The notes beneath the pieces were generated by a model, which was given only the letters and a program-made list of their open reading frames with translations, ran no database searches and was not told where the DNA came from. A DNA stretch of 64,000 nt from an uncultured Pseudomonadota bacterium (GTDB lineage Bacteria > Pseudomonadota > Gammaproteobacteria > Burkholderiales > SG8-39): contig CAILKO010000029.1 in NCBI GenBank assembly GCA_903834835.1, positions 1-64,000 of the forward strand, written 5' to 3'. The position numbers and the translations under genes are program-made. Shown piece by piece: positions 33,588 through 43,390 of the stretch. Position 1 is the first letter of the stretch. Each line of letters opens with the position of its first letter.

Positions 33588-36500
33588 TCCTTGCCGGCTT
33601 TTTGCTGCTCACGGCGGAGCTCATGCTGCGCTCGGCGAGGAAGGGCGTCAGGACCTCGGCGGTATGCGACACCGCCGACTTCAGCACGAGCTTGTCCGGT
33701 GAGCCCTCGGCGGCGATGCGTCCGCCTCCCGTGCCGCCCTCCGGCCCGAGATCGATGATCCAGTCCGCTTCGGCCATGACATCCAGGTTGTGCTCGATCA
33801 CCACCACGCTGTTGCCTGCATCCACCAGCCGGTGCAGCACGCGGATCAGCTTTTCCACATCCGCCATGTGCAGGCCCACGGTCGGCTCGTCCAGCACGTA
33901 GAGCGTCGGCATCATGGCGGGGCCGCGCGGCCGGCCGATGGACCGGACCTTGGAGAGTTCAGTGACGAGTTTCAGCCGCTGCGCTTCGCCGCCCGAGAGC
34001 GTCGGGCTCTGCTGGCCGAGCGTGAGATAGCCCAGACCGACGTCCTGCAGCAGCAGCAGACAGTGGTGGATGGACGGATGCGCGCTGAAGAACTCCACCG
34101 CTTCGTCGACGCTCATCGCGAGGATGTCGCCGATGGATTTGTCGCGCCAGTGCACCGCGAGCGTTTCGGTATTGAAGCGCTTCCCGCCGCAGACCTCGCA
34201 GGCCACTTTCACGTCCGGCAGGAAACTCATCTCCACCTTCTTGATGCCCTGTCCTTCGCAGCCTTCGCAGCGTCCGCCCGCGGTATTGAAGGAGAAACGT
34301 CCCGGGCCCCAGCCGCGCATCTTCGATTCCGTGGCCTCGGCATAGATGCGGCGGATCGCATCCCAGAAACCGACATAGGTGGCCGGGCAGGAGCGCGGCG
34401 TCTTGCCGACCGGCGTCTGGTCCACCTCCAGCACGCGCCCGACGAGATCGAGGCCGCGGATCTCGCGACAGCCCGCAAAGGAGGGCGTCTCGCGCAGTTT
34501 CGCCTTCTTGCGGGTGTCGCCGAGCAGGGCGGCGAGATTGTCGTGCAGCACGTCGCGCGCGAGCGACGACTTGCCCGAACCGGATACGCCGGTTACCACC
34601 ACCAGCCGGCCGAGCGGGATGCGCACGCTCACGTCCTGCAGGTTGTGCAGGTTCGCGCCGAGTATCTCGAGGGCCGGCGTCTTGCGATTCACTTCGCGCC
34701 GCGGCTGCAGCGGGTGGCGCAGCGGCTCGCGCAGGAAACGGCCGGTGAGGGAGTCCGGGGATGCCATGAGTTCCTCGGCGGTGCCTTCCGCGGTGATCAT
34801 GCCGCCCAGCCTGCCTGCGCCCGGTCCGAGGTCGATCACGTGGCCGGCGCGGCGGATGGTGTCCTCGTCATGTTCCACGACCACCAGCGTGTTGCCCTTG
34901 TGCTCGAGCTTCTCGAGCACGTCCAGCAGAATCCGGTTGTCGCGCGGATGCAGTCCGATGGTCGGCTCGTCCAGGATGTAGCACACGCCGCGCAGATTGG
35001 AGCCCAGCTGGGACGCGAGCCGGATACGCTGCGCTTCGCCGCCGGAGAGTGTGGGCGCGGAGCGGTCGAGCGTCAGATAGGCGAGGCCGACTTCCTGCAG
35101 GAAGCCGAGGCGGCTGTTCAGTTCGGCGACCAGATCGCGCGCGATCTCCGCGTCGCGCCCGCGCAGTGCGAGGTGGGAGAACGTCTGCTGCAATGCCTCG
35201 ACGGAGCTGCCGCTGTAGTCGGAGATCGAGCGGTCCTGCCAGCGCACCGCGAGCGCCTCGCGGTTCAGGCGCCGGCCGTCACAGGCGGGACAGGCCTCTT
35301 CGATCTCGAGCCAGTCGATCCAGGAATCGAGCACCTGATCCTCGGTGCCGTTGCGCGCGCGCTCGTCGTTCCAGTCCACGTCCTTCAGTTGCAGCCCCGT
35401 GCCGTAGCAGGTCCCGCACCAGCCGTGCTTGGAGTTGTAGGAGAAGAGGCGCGGATCGAGTTCCAGAAAGCTCTTGCCGCAGCCGCGGCAGGCGCGCTGG
35501 GTGGAGAACACCGCCTGATGCAGCATCATCTCGATCGGGCCGTTCGCTTTCGCGGCGGCTTTCACGAGCTCGTCCAGGTCCGAGAGCACGTGCACCGTGC
35601 CCTTGCCCAGCTCAAGGGCCTTCGACAGCGAGGCGCGCAGCGCGGCCTCGTTCGCCGGCGTGATCTTCAGATCGGCCACGGGCAGTTCGATGGTGTGTTC
35701 CTTGAAGCGGTCGATGCGCGGGAAGGGTTCGGTGAGCATGAACTCGCCGTCCACCCGGAGGTGGGTATAGCCCTTGGAGGCGGCCCACTTGCCGAGTTCC
35801 GTGTACACGCCCTTGCGGTTCAGCACGAGCGGCGCGAGCAGCCCGATGCGCTGGCCGCGATAGTCGCGCATCAGCCGGGCGGCGATCGCATCCTCGCTCT
35901 GCGGTGCGATCGGCAGCTGGCAGTCGGGGCAGTGCTGGATGCCCAGCTTGACGAACAGCAGACGCAGGAAGTGATGCACCTCGGTCAGCGTGCCGACCGT
36001 GCTCTTGCGGCCGCCGCGGCTCGTGCGCTGCTCGATCGCCACCGTCGGCGGGATGCCGTAGATCGCATCCACATCCGGGCGCGACTGGGGTTGCACGAAC
36101 TGGCGCGCGTAGGCGTTCAGCGATTCGAGATAGCGGCGCTGACCCTCCGCGAACAGGATGTCGAAGGCGAGCGTCGATTTGCCCGATCCGGAGACCCCGG
36201 TGATCACCGTGAAACGGTTGCGCGGAATGCGGACGTCGATGTTCTTCAGATTGTGTTCACGCGCGTGGTGGATCTCGATCGCTTCCGCAAAGTAGCGGCC
36301 CGCCGTAGCGTCGGCCGCAACCGGGAGTGCGGGAAAGGTCTGGCTGGTCTTGAAGGCAAGGAAGGCGGCGTCGTAATCCAGCAGCGCCTTGCCCGTATGC
36401 GAGCGTGCGTGCTTCGTGAGATCGGCAGGCGTGCCGGCAAACAGCAGTTCGCCGCCCGCGTCGCCGCCTTCGGGGCCGAGGTCGATCACCCAGTGGGCGG

Positions 36501-39222
36501 CGCGGATCACATCCAGATTGTGTTCGATCACGACAAGAGAATGGCCCGCGGCGATGAGCTTGCCGAAGGCACCGAGCAGTCGGGCGATGTCCTCGAAATG
36601 CAGGCCGGTGGTGGGCTCGTCGAACAGGAAGAGTTTGCCGGCTTCGGGCCGCACGCCGTTCTTGCGCGCGGCAGCGTCGGCCAGATGGCCCGCGAGCTTC
36701 AGGCGCTGGGCTTCGCCGCCGGACAGCGTGGGCACCGGCTGGCCGAGGCGCAGGTATTCCAGGCCGACATCGGACAGCGGTCGCAGGCGCGCCAGCACCT
36801 CGCGCGAGTCGGCGAAGAAATGCAGCGCCTCGCTTACCGTCATGTCGAGAATCTCGGCCACGCTGCGCTCGACCTTGCGGCTGTCCTTGCCGCGTCCGCC
36901 TACAGTGACTTCCAGCACTTCGGGGCGATAGCGCTTGCCGTCGCATTCCGGGCAGCGCAGGTAGACATCCGACAGGAACTGCATCTCCACGTGTTCGAAG
37001 CCGTTGCCGCCGCAGGCCGGGCAGCGCCCGTTGCCCGAGTTGAAACTGAAGGTTCCTGCGGTGTAACTGCGTTCACGCGCGAGCGGCGCGCGCATGAAGA
37101 TCTGGCGGATCGCATCCCAGGCGCCCACATAGCTCGCGGGGTTGGAGCGCGTGGTCTTGCCGATCGGGGTCTGGTCGACCATGACGACCTCCTCGATCAG
37201 GGCCATGCCCCGGAGTTCACGGAACGCACCGGGCGCCTCCACCGGCTTGCCCTTCGCCTTCGCGAGCGCAGGGTAGAGGATGTCCTGAACGAGTGTGGAT
37301 TTGCCCGATCCGGACACGCCGGTAACGCAGATCAGGCGCTCGAGCGGGAACTCGACGTCGATGTTCTTCAGGTTGTTGCCGGACGCGCCGTAGAGCCGGA
37401 TGCGCGGCGTCGTCTCCGCGACCGGGCGCGCCGAGATGGCGCTGCCCGCATGCTTGCGCCCGGAAAGGTAATCGGCCGTCAGCGTGGTCTGGGCGGCGAG
37501 ACCGGAGGGCGGACCGAAGTACATGATGTTGCCGCCGCGCTCGCCCGGGCCCGGGCCCATGTCGATGATGCGATCCGCCGCGAACATGATCTGCGGGTCG
37601 TGCTCCACGACCACGAGCGAGTTGCCCGCGTCGCGCAGCCGGTGCATCACGTCGATCACGCGCCCCATGTCGCGCGGATGCAGGCCGATGGAAGGCTCGT
37701 CCAGCACGAACAGCGTCTGCACGAGCGAGGTGCCGAGCGCAGTCGTGAGGTTGATGCGCTGTACCTCACCGCCCGAGAGCGTGCGCGACTGGCGATCGAG
37801 CGTGAGATAGCCGAGGCCCACCTGGCACAGATAGCCGAGCCTTGCGCGCACTTCGCCAAGCAGCAGGTCGGTCGCCTCGTCGAGCGGCTGGGGCAGGCGC
37901 AAGCTTCCGAACAGTTCGCGCACCCGGTCCACGGGCAGCAGCATGAGTTCGCGGATGGACAGCCCCGGTCCAACGCCGGTGTCCAGACGCCAGAGCAGGG
38001 AATCCGGTTTAAGCCGCGCGCCGTGGCAGGCCGGGCAGTCGGTGTAGGCGCGATATTTCGACAGCAGCACCCGGATGTGCATCTTGTAGGCCTTGGTCTC
38101 CAGCCAGGCGAAGAAGCGGCGCACGCCGTACCAGACCCCCGGCCAGGATTTCTTCCAGGTCTTCCACTCGGGTTCGCCCTCGAGCACCCAGTGGCGCTGC
38201 GTCTCGGTGAGCTCGCGCCAGGGCGTGTCGATCGGGATGCCGCGCTTCACCGCGTACTTGTGCAGGTCGTCCTGGCATTCGGAGAAGCTCGGCGTCTGCC
38301 AGGGCCGCACCGCGCCCTGGCGCAGCGTCTTGGCTTCATCCGGCACCACGAGGCCGAAGTCCACGCCGATCACGCGTCCGAAGCCGCGGCAGGTCTCGCA
38401 GGCGCCGATCGGCGAATTGAAGGAGAAGGCGGCGGGCGAGGGATCGGCGTACTGGATGTCGCACTGCGCGCAGTGCAGGCTCGAGGAATAGCGCCAGACT
38501 TCCTGCGTCTGCTCGTCGATCTGCGCGTGGACGCTCACCTTGCCGTGTCCGACGCGCAGCGCGGCCTCGAGCGCCTCGATGACCCGGGCGCGCTCCGCAT
38601 TCGCCATGCGCAGGCGATCCTGCACGACTTCGAGCAGGCCGTCCTGGCGCGCGTGGATGCGCGTATAGCCCTGGCGTTCCAGCAGCTGCTGGACTTCCGC
38701 CTCGGTGAAATTCTTCGGCACCGGCACCGGGAAGGTAAGCGTGAGGCGCGGGTCGCCGCGCTCGGCGGCGCGCGTCGCGAGCGCGTTGCATATGCTGTCC
38801 GGCGTGTCGCGCGTGACCCGCTGGCCGCAGCCGCGGCAATAGAGCAGCGCCGCGCGCGCGTACAGCAGCTTCAGGTGATCGTTCAGCTCGGTCATCGTGC
38901 CGACCGTTGAGCGCGAGGTGCGCACCGGGTTGGTCTGGTCGATGGCGATCGCGGGCGGGATGCCTTCGATCGCGTCCACCTGCGGCTTGTCCATGCGGTC
39001 GAGGAACTGGCGCGCATAGGGGCTGAAGGTTTCGACGTAGCGGCGCTGGCCCTCGGCATAGAGGGTGTCGAACACGAGCGAGGACTTGCCCGAGCCCGAG
39101 ACCCCGGTCACGACGATCAGCTCGCCGTTCGGGATCGTCAGCGTGAGGTTCTTCAGATTGTTCTGGCGCGCACCGCGGATCACGATGCCGGGGTCTGCGG
39201 GGGGAAGGTCTTCCTGCTTCAC
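33577..39222 (-). CDS. uvrA: Double-length UvrA (tandem fusion of two UvrA proteins)
   Basis: UvrA is the DNA-damage-recognition ABC ATPase of nucleotide excision repair, normally about 940 residues. This protein has 1881 residues and holds two complete UvrA units, so four ATPase domains. Unit 1 (1-950) has GVSGSGKSS, CETCRGFG, CPACHG, LSGGE, then GVSGSGKST, CPACGGNG...CPECDG and DEPTTGLH. Unit 2 (about 980-1881) repeats the set with GVSGSGKST, CRGCGKS, CGTCYGTG, DEPTIGLH and DEPTVGLH. The natural UvrA dimer is thus encoded as one chain. Such long UvrA forms occur in some proteobacteria, often beside a standard copy. No uvrB or ssb is adjacent. Confidence 0.93.
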   Translation of the reverse strand: MKQEDLPPADPGIVIRGARQNNLKNLTLTIPNGELIVVTGVSGSGKSSLVFDTLYAEGQRRYVETFSPYARQFLDRMDKPQVDAIEGIPPAIAIDQTNPVRTSRSTVGTMTELNDHLKLLYARAALLYCRGCGQRVTRDTPDSICNALATRAAERGDPRLTLTFPVPVPKNFTEAEVQQLLERQGYTRIHARQDGLLEVVQDRLRMANAERARVIEALEAALRVGHGKVSVHAQIDEQTQEVWRYSSSLHCAQCDIQYADPSPAAFSFNSPIGACETCRGFGRVIGVDFGLVVPDEAKTLRQGAVRPWQTPSFSECQDDLHKYAVKRGIPIDTPWRELTETQRHWVLEGEPEWKTWKKSWPGVWYGVRRFFAWLETKAYKMHIRVLLSKYRAYTDCPACHGARLKPDSLLWRLDTGVGPGLSIRELMLLPVDRVRELFGSLRLPQPLDEATDLLLGEVRARLGYLCQVGLGYLTLDRQSRTLSGGEVQRINLTTALGTSLVQTLFVLDEPSIGLHPRDMGRVIDVMHRLRDAGNSLVVVEHDPQIMFAADRIIDMGPGPGERGGNIMYFGPPSGLAAQTTLTADYLSGRKHAGSAISARPVAETTPRIRLYGASGNNLKNIDVEFPLERLICVTGVSGSGKSTLVQDILYPALAKAKGKPVEAPGAFRELRGMALIEEVVMVDQTPIGKTTRSNPASYVGAWDAIRQIFMRAPLARERSYTAGTFSFNSGNGRCPACGGNGFEHVEMQFLSDVYLRCPECDGKRYRPEVLEVTVGGRGKDSRKVERSVAEILDMTVSEALHFFADSREVLARLRPLSDVGLEYLRLGQPVPTLSGGEAQRLKLAGHLADAAARKNGVRPEAGKLFLFDEPTTGLHFEDIARLLGAFGKLIAAGHSLVVIEHNLDVIRAAHWVIDLGPEGGDAGGELLFAGTPADLTKHARSHTGKALLDYDAAFLAFKTSQTFPALPVAADATAGRYFAEAIEIHHAREHNLKNIDVRIPRNRFTVITGVSGSGKSTLAFDILFAEGQRRYLESLNAYARQFVQPQSRPDVDAIYGIPPTVAIEQRTSRGGRKSTVGTLTEVHHFLRLLFVKLGIQHCPDCQLPIAPQSEDAIAARLMRDYRGQRIGLLAPLVLNRKGVYTELGKWAASKGYTHLRVDGEFMLTEPFPRIDRFKEHTIELPVADLKITPANEAALRASLSKALELGKGTVHVLSDLDELVKAAAKANGPIEMMLHQAVFSTQRACRGCGKSFLELDPRLFSYNSKHGWCGTCYGTGLQLKDVDWNDERARNGTEDQVLDSWIDWLEIEEACPACDGRRLNREALAVRWQDRSISDYSGSSVEALQQTFSHLALRGRDAEIARDLVAELNSRLGFLQEVGLAYLTLDRSAPTLSGGEAQRIRLASQLGSNLRGVCYILDEPTIGLHPRDNRILLDVLEKLEHKGNTLVVVEHDEDTIRRAGHVIDLGPGAGRLGGMITAEGTAEELMASPDSLTGRFLREPLRHPLQPRREVNRKTPALEILGANLHNLQDVSVRIPLGRLVVVTGVSGSGKSSLARDVLHDNLAALLGDTRKKAKLRETPSFAGCREIRGLDLVGRVLEVDQTPVGKTPRSCPATYVGFWDAIRRIYAEATESKMRGWGPGRFSFNTAGGRCEGCEGQGIKKVEMSFLPDVKVACEVCGGKRFNTETLAVHWRDKSIGDILAMSVDEAVEFFSAHPSIHHCLLLLQDVGLGYLTLGQQSPTLSGGEAQRLKLVTELSKVRSIGRPRGPAMMPTLYVLDEPTVGLHMADVEKLIRVLHRLVDAGNSVVVIEHNLDVMAEADWIIDLGPEGGTGGGRIAAEGSPDKLVLKSAVSHTAEVLTPFLAERSMSSAVSSKKPARSAS

Positions 39223-39368
39223 GGGGATACGCCTAGCCGGTGAGTGGGGTGCAACCCGCCATTCTAGCGGTCATGAGGCTCCGCACGATGCTGGTCCCAT
39301 CGCCGAGATGCGCTGCCGGCAGGCGAATTTGTTGATAGGCTCCGGCCCACTTCATATCCGGTCGAGAC

Positions 39369-40256
39369 ATGGTCGCCACCTACAACCAGCGTACGGGCAT
39401 CCTGCTGCTGCTCGCCATATCCGTTCTCTTCGGCGCGAACCATGTCTGTGCGCGGCTCGCTTTCGATGCTGGGACCTCCGTGGCGACGGCGGTGTCCGTG
39501 CGCTCGTCGTTCACCGCTCTGTTTCTCGTCCTGCTGCTTCGTGTGCAGGTTGTCGCGTTGCTGCCGCGGCCCGGGCTGCGGCTACGCGCGCTGGGCGTCG
39601 GATTGCTGGTGTCGCTGCAGAGCTACTGTCTTTATTCGGCGGTGAAGCTGATTCCGGTCGGGATTGCGCTGCTGGTGTTCCAGACGGTACCGCTCATCTA
39701 TGTTGTGCTGAACGCAGTAACCGGCCGGGAGCGGATCCGGTCTTCCGCGCTGGTGGCGATGCCGGTCGCGCTGGTGGGCCTTGCGCTCGCCCTGAATCTT
39801 CGTCCGGACGATCTTGCGAGCACAGGCAGGGAACTGGGCCCCGGTATCGCCTGGGCATTCTCGGCGGCGCTGTGCTTCACCGTGGTCATGTACGCCAATG
39901 CGTACTGGGTGAAGGATGTGGATGGCCGGGTGCGGACGCTGAGTGCGATGACCGTGGCGGCGGTAGTGCTGTCGATCGCCGGTGCGGCGACCGGCGGCCA
40001 CGCGCTGCCGCAGGGTGCCGCAGGATATGCGGGCCTCATCCTGCTCACGCTGCTCTACGGGACGGCCATCACCTCGCTCTTCATGCTGCTGCCGCGCCTC
40101 GCCGGCGGCGCGGCGGCGACCATCGCGCTCAACACCGAACCTCTTGCGGCCCTTGCGCTTGCGTGGGTCGTGCTGGGGCAGGCCATCGCACCGATCCAGA
40201 TGCTGGGATCGCTCGTCGTGGTGTCGGCGATCGTATACATGGCGGTGCGCAGGTAG
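39369..40256 (+). CDS. EamA/DMT-family transporter
   Basis: A 295-residue inner-membrane protein with ten predicted helices arranged as two EamA repeats (GILLLLAISVLFGANHVCARLAF..., GPGIAWAFSAALCFTVVMYANAYW...). DMT carriers export amino acids, nucleosides or other metabolites. It stands alone, 147 bp from the uvrA start and divergent from it. The substrate cannot be predicted. Confidence 0.88.
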   Translation: MVATYNQRTGILLLLAISVLFGANHVCARLAFDAGTSVATAVSVRSSFTALFLVLLLRVQVVALLPRPGLRLRALGVGLLVSLQSYCLYSAVKLIPVGIALLVFQTVPLIYVVLNAVTGRERIRSSALVAMPVALVGLALALNLRPDDLASTGRELGPGIAWAFSAALCFTVVMYANAYWVKDVDGRVRTLSAMTVAAVVLSIAGAATGGHALPQGAAGYAGLILLTLLYGTAITSLFMLLPRLAGGAAATIALNTEPLAALALAWVVLGQAIAPIQMLGSLVVVSAIVYMAVRR

Positions 40257-40374
40257 CGGAGCACGCTGCCGCCGGGCGAAACGGCCGTTGACTTCCCCTG
40301 GTGCCTCGCGCATCGTGCGGCACACAGCATCGGCAGGCATCGTCCGCGCGCCTGAAATTCGAGGAGGAGGCATC

Positions 40375-41490
40375 ATGGCAAAGCAAGGTTTCAAGGTGAT
40401 CGACTGCGACATGCATATCCACGAGCCGCACGATCTCTGGCAGCGTTACATGGATCCGAAGTTCAAGGACGAGGGCCCGGTGGGATCGAACCGGCATTTC
40501 CGCGATATCGGTCTTTCGTTCCGGGGCAAGCCGGTGGCGGCGGGCGCGGACATGACTTTCGTGGCGGGCTGGAAAGAGATCCGCGACGAGATCAACGTCC
40601 GTCGCTACAGCGAGGAAATGGCGCAGGGCTTCGACGCGAAAAGCCAGTTGAAGGCGATGGACAAGGAGGGGCTCGACTGCGCGATCATGTTCCCGACGCG
40701 CGGGCTGCTCGTGATGCTGATCGACGGGCTGGAGGCGCCGCTCGCGGATGCGATCGCGCGCGCCTACAACGACTGGCTCGCCGAGTTCTGCTCGCTAGCA
40801 CCGCAGCGCATGTACGGCTCGGCGATGATCTCGCCGCATGACGTGAACTACGCGGTGCGGGAGGTGAAACGCGCGGCGCAGGAGCTGAAGTTCAAGGGCA
40901 TCTTCCTGCCGAACTACCATTTAAACGGCCGGCGCTGGAACGATCCAGTCTACGAACCGCTGTGGGCGGAATGCCAGCGCCAGGGACTCGCGGTCGGCTT
41001 TCACGGCGGCGGCATGGTGGATGCAGTGCTGAAGCCCTACGGTTCGCGCTTCACGGAGTTCCAGACGCTGAACCACCCGATGACGATGATGCCGGTGATC
41101 GTGGACGTCATTGCGGGCGGTATCGCGGCGCGCTACCCGGAGCTGAAGTTCGGCTTCTTCGAATCGAACTGCTCCTGGGTGCCCTGGTTCCTAAACCGCA
41201 TGCACGAATACGCCGAACTTTTCGGCGTCGTCGAGTGCCCGGACATGAAGCTTGACCCGGCGGATTACTTCAAGCGCCAGTGCTACGCGTCGGTGGAGTG
41301 CGACGAGTTCACGGCGAAGTACATCCCGGATTTCGGCTACGAGGACAACATCGTGTTCTCCACCGACTATCCGCATACGGACGCAAAATTTCCGGACGCC
41401 GTGGACGCCTTCCTGAAGCTGCCCTTCACCGACCAGTCGCGGCGCAAGTACCTGTGGGACAACTGCGCGCGGCTGTACGGTATTGCCTGA
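40375..41490 (+). CDS. Amidohydrolase-family (ACMSD-like) metal-dependent hydrolase/decarboxylase
   Basis: A 371-residue TIM-barrel protein of the amidohydrolase-2 group. The metal motif DCDMHIHEP stands at the N-terminus (DxHxH), with a later His in GFHGGG and an Asp in FSTDYPHTDAKFP. Relatives decarboxylate or hydrolyse aromatic and ring-cleavage acids. A strong GAGGAGGAGG precedes the ATG at 40375. Its TGA is immediately followed by the stop of the convergent acyl-CoA dehydrogenase gene, with no bases between. Confidence 0.87.
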   Translation: MAKQGFKVIDCDMHIHEPHDLWQRYMDPKFKDEGPVGSNRHFRDIGLSFRGKPVAAGADMTFVAGWKEIRDEINVRRYSEEMAQGFDAKSQLKAMDKEGLDCAIMFPTRGLLVMLIDGLEAPLADAIARAYNDWLAEFCSLAPQRMYGSAMISPHDVNYAVREVKRAAQELKFKGIFLPNYHLNGRRWNDPVYEPLWAECQRQGLAVGFHGGGMVDAVLKPYGSRFTEFQTLNHPMTMMPVIVDVIAGGIAARYPELKFGFFESNCSWVPWFLNRMHEYAELFGVVECPDMKLDPADYFKRQCYASVECDEFTAKYIPDFGYEDNIVFSTDYPHTDAKFPDAVDAFLKLPFTDQSRRKYLWDNCARLYGIA

Positions 41491-43155
41491 TCAGCGTTCG
41501 GTGACCAGCAGCGCGGAGACGGCCGGGTCGAAATCCTCCAGGGCGTTCAGGCCCCCGGCAGCGAAGCGGTTGAGCGCGGCATAGGCACGCAGATCGTTCT
41601 GCTGCATCGACCACTGCGCCTGGACGGCGAGCAGGGCGGCGGCTGTACTGCGCGCAAGGGTCATCGCAAAGCGCCGCGCGCCCGCTTCCAGCACTCCGCC
41701 GTTCCCTCCCGCATGCTTTCTGAGCCAGGCGTCCGCGGACTCGATGGCGCGCTGGATGCGTGCCGAGATCGCGACGAGCCGAGTGTCCTTCAGCGCGCCG
41801 AGCAGATAGCTCACCTCGCGTGCAAGCGGCGCGAGTCCGGTCGGGCCGACGGCGCGCAGGCAGTCGAGCGCGAGTACGTTGGTCGTGCCCTCCCAGATCG
41901 GAAATACCTGGGCGTCGCGCAGCAGCATGGCGAGTCCGGTGTCCTCCATATAGCCGGCGCCGCCGAAGCATTCCAGCGCCTCGGAGACGCCAGCCACGGC
42001 CTGTTTGCCGGTGAAGAGCTTGGCGACGGGGGTGAGCAGGCGCAGCAGGGCTTCCTGTTGTTCGCTCGTTTCACCGGTCTCGGAACGGCCGAGCAGCTCG
42101 GCGACGAAGAAACTCAGATGGAAAGCGCCTTCGAACTCCGCCTGGATGCCGGCGAGCGTGTCGGCATGCAGGGGCTTCTGCGCAAGACGCGCGCCGAAGG
42201 CGAGGCGCAGGCCGGCGTAGGAGCGAGCGAGCGCAAGCGCGCGTCGCATATAGGCCACCGCGGCGATCGAGTTCCAGACCCGGGTGACGTTCAGCAGGGT
42301 GCTGATGGCGCGCACGCCGTTCGCCGCTTCGCCCACGAGCTCGGCCGGGGTGCCGGCGAGCGTGAGTTCCGCCGTGGGCAGCTTGCGTGTGCCGAGCTTG
42401 TCCTTGAGCCGGTCGACGGTCAGCCTGTTCGGCCGGCCGAGCGCATCGCGCGTCTCCACATAGAACAGCGCGAGGCCGCGTCCGCCCGCGGGATTGCCGT
42501 CCGGCCGGGCGAGTGTCAGCGCCATCTGGGAGGCGATCGCGGAGGCGAACCATTTGCGTCCCTGCAGCCGCCAGGCCCCGTTCTCCAGGCGGGCGCGGGT
42601 CTCGCTCAGGCCCACGTCCGAGCCGCCCGGGGTTTCGGTCATCCACTGTCCGCTGGTCCAGAACCGCGCCGGGTCGCGGCTGGTCAGGTGCGGCAGGGCG
42701 CGGTCGATCAGGATCCGGTTGCCCGAGGCGAGCAGGGTGCGCGCCGCGCCGTCGCTCATCGCCAGCGGACAGGCGTAAAGGTCGGTCGAGGCGGCATACA
42801 GATAGACCAGCGCGAACTGTGCGATCCGCGTGTGCCTGCCGTAGGGCGCCTCGGCGGGCAGCGCGACCAGGCCCTCGCGCGCGGCGACTTCCTCGGCGCG
42901 CTGCCAGAGCGGCGTGAGTTCGATGCGGTCCACGCGATTGCCCCAGGCATCCCATTGCACCAGCCGGGGTTCCTGCAGCCGTTCGGCGAGTTGCTGGGTA
43001 TAGAGCTCGCCGCCTGCCAGATTCCCCATCCGGTCCAGGGCGGGCGTGAGATCCGCCAGCACATCGTCCGGGAGCGCGCGGCCCAGGTATTGCTGCAGCA
43101 CGCGGTCGTCGCGAAACTGGTTACCCAGGCTGGGCGGGTTCTGGATGAAGCTCAT
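41491..43155 (-). CDS. AidB-like acyl-CoA dehydrogenase
   Basis: A flavoprotein of 554 residues. Its layout follows AidB rather than ordinary acyl-CoA dehydrogenases: a long N-terminal part (NPPSLGNQFRDDRVLQQYL), the FAD-binding MTETPGGSDVG, the C-terminal helical bundle, and CFGGAGYMEDTGLAMLLRDAQVFPIWEGTTNV. In E. coli AidB is induced by alkylation damage and binds DNA; many homologues may instead oxidise acyl-CoA esters. No Ada regulon genes are adjacent, so the role is open. Confidence 0.88.
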   Translation of the reverse strand: MSFIQNPPSLGNQFRDDRVLQQYLGRALPDDVLADLTPALDRMGNLAGGELYTQQLAERLQEPRLVQWDAWGNRVDRIELTPLWQRAEEVAAREGLVALPAEAPYGRHTRIAQFALVYLYAASTDLYACPLAMSDGAARTLLASGNRILIDRALPHLTSRDPARFWTSGQWMTETPGGSDVGLSETRARLENGAWRLQGRKWFASAIASQMALTLARPDGNPAGGRGLALFYVETRDALGRPNRLTVDRLKDKLGTRKLPTAELTLAGTPAELVGEAANGVRAISTLLNVTRVWNSIAAVAYMRRALALARSYAGLRLAFGARLAQKPLHADTLAGIQAEFEGAFHLSFFVAELLGRSETGETSEQQEALLRLLTPVAKLFTGKQAVAGVSEALECFGGAGYMEDTGLAMLLRDAQVFPIWEGTTNVLALDCLRAVGPTGLAPLAREVSYLLGALKDTRLVAISARIQRAIESADAWLRKHAGGNGGVLEAGARRFAMTLARSTAAALLAVQAQWSMQQNDLRAYAALNRFAAGGLNALEDFDPAVSALLVTER

Positions 43156-43390
43156 GCGTTAGCCGGTGGTGGAGGGCGGCGGCAAGGATACCGCGTCCGC
43201 GCCTGACGGCTGACGTAAACCTGACGAAATATTTCCTGAACCGGCGCATCTCTGAAATGTTATATGAGTATTAAAATATATATAAAACAATTAAATATAA
43301 TTTATATTTAAAGTTAGAAATAACATTAGATATCGTGCATATCTATACAGGTTAGAATATTGTTTCCCCAGCCACTCCGACGGAACTTCC
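43156..43390 (+). promoter_or_regulatory. AT-rich control region upstream of the Gdt1-type transporter, with a 21-bp palindrome at 43291-43311
   Basis: The span from about 43225 to 43365 is markedly AT-rich in an otherwise GC-rich window. TTAAATATAA at 43291-43300 and its complement at 43302-43311 form a palindrome around one T. It is an operator candidate for a metal-responsive repressor or an H-NS-type silencing site. I looked for a yybP-ykoY manganese riboswitch, often found before such genes, and did not see its conserved pieces. Confidence 0.45.

Noticed and set aside
33790-38910. Very long plus-strand open frame (about 1700 codons) opposite uvrA
   Set aside because: Its sequence is the mirror of uvrA codons, rich in Ala/Arg/Asp/His without any family signature. 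High GC makes such antisense frames common. UvrA motifs on the minus strand are decisive.
43225-43390. yybP-ykoY manganese riboswitch before the Gdt1-type gene
   Set aside because: The conserved GC-rich stems and loop sequences of that riboswitch are not present in this AT-rich leader.
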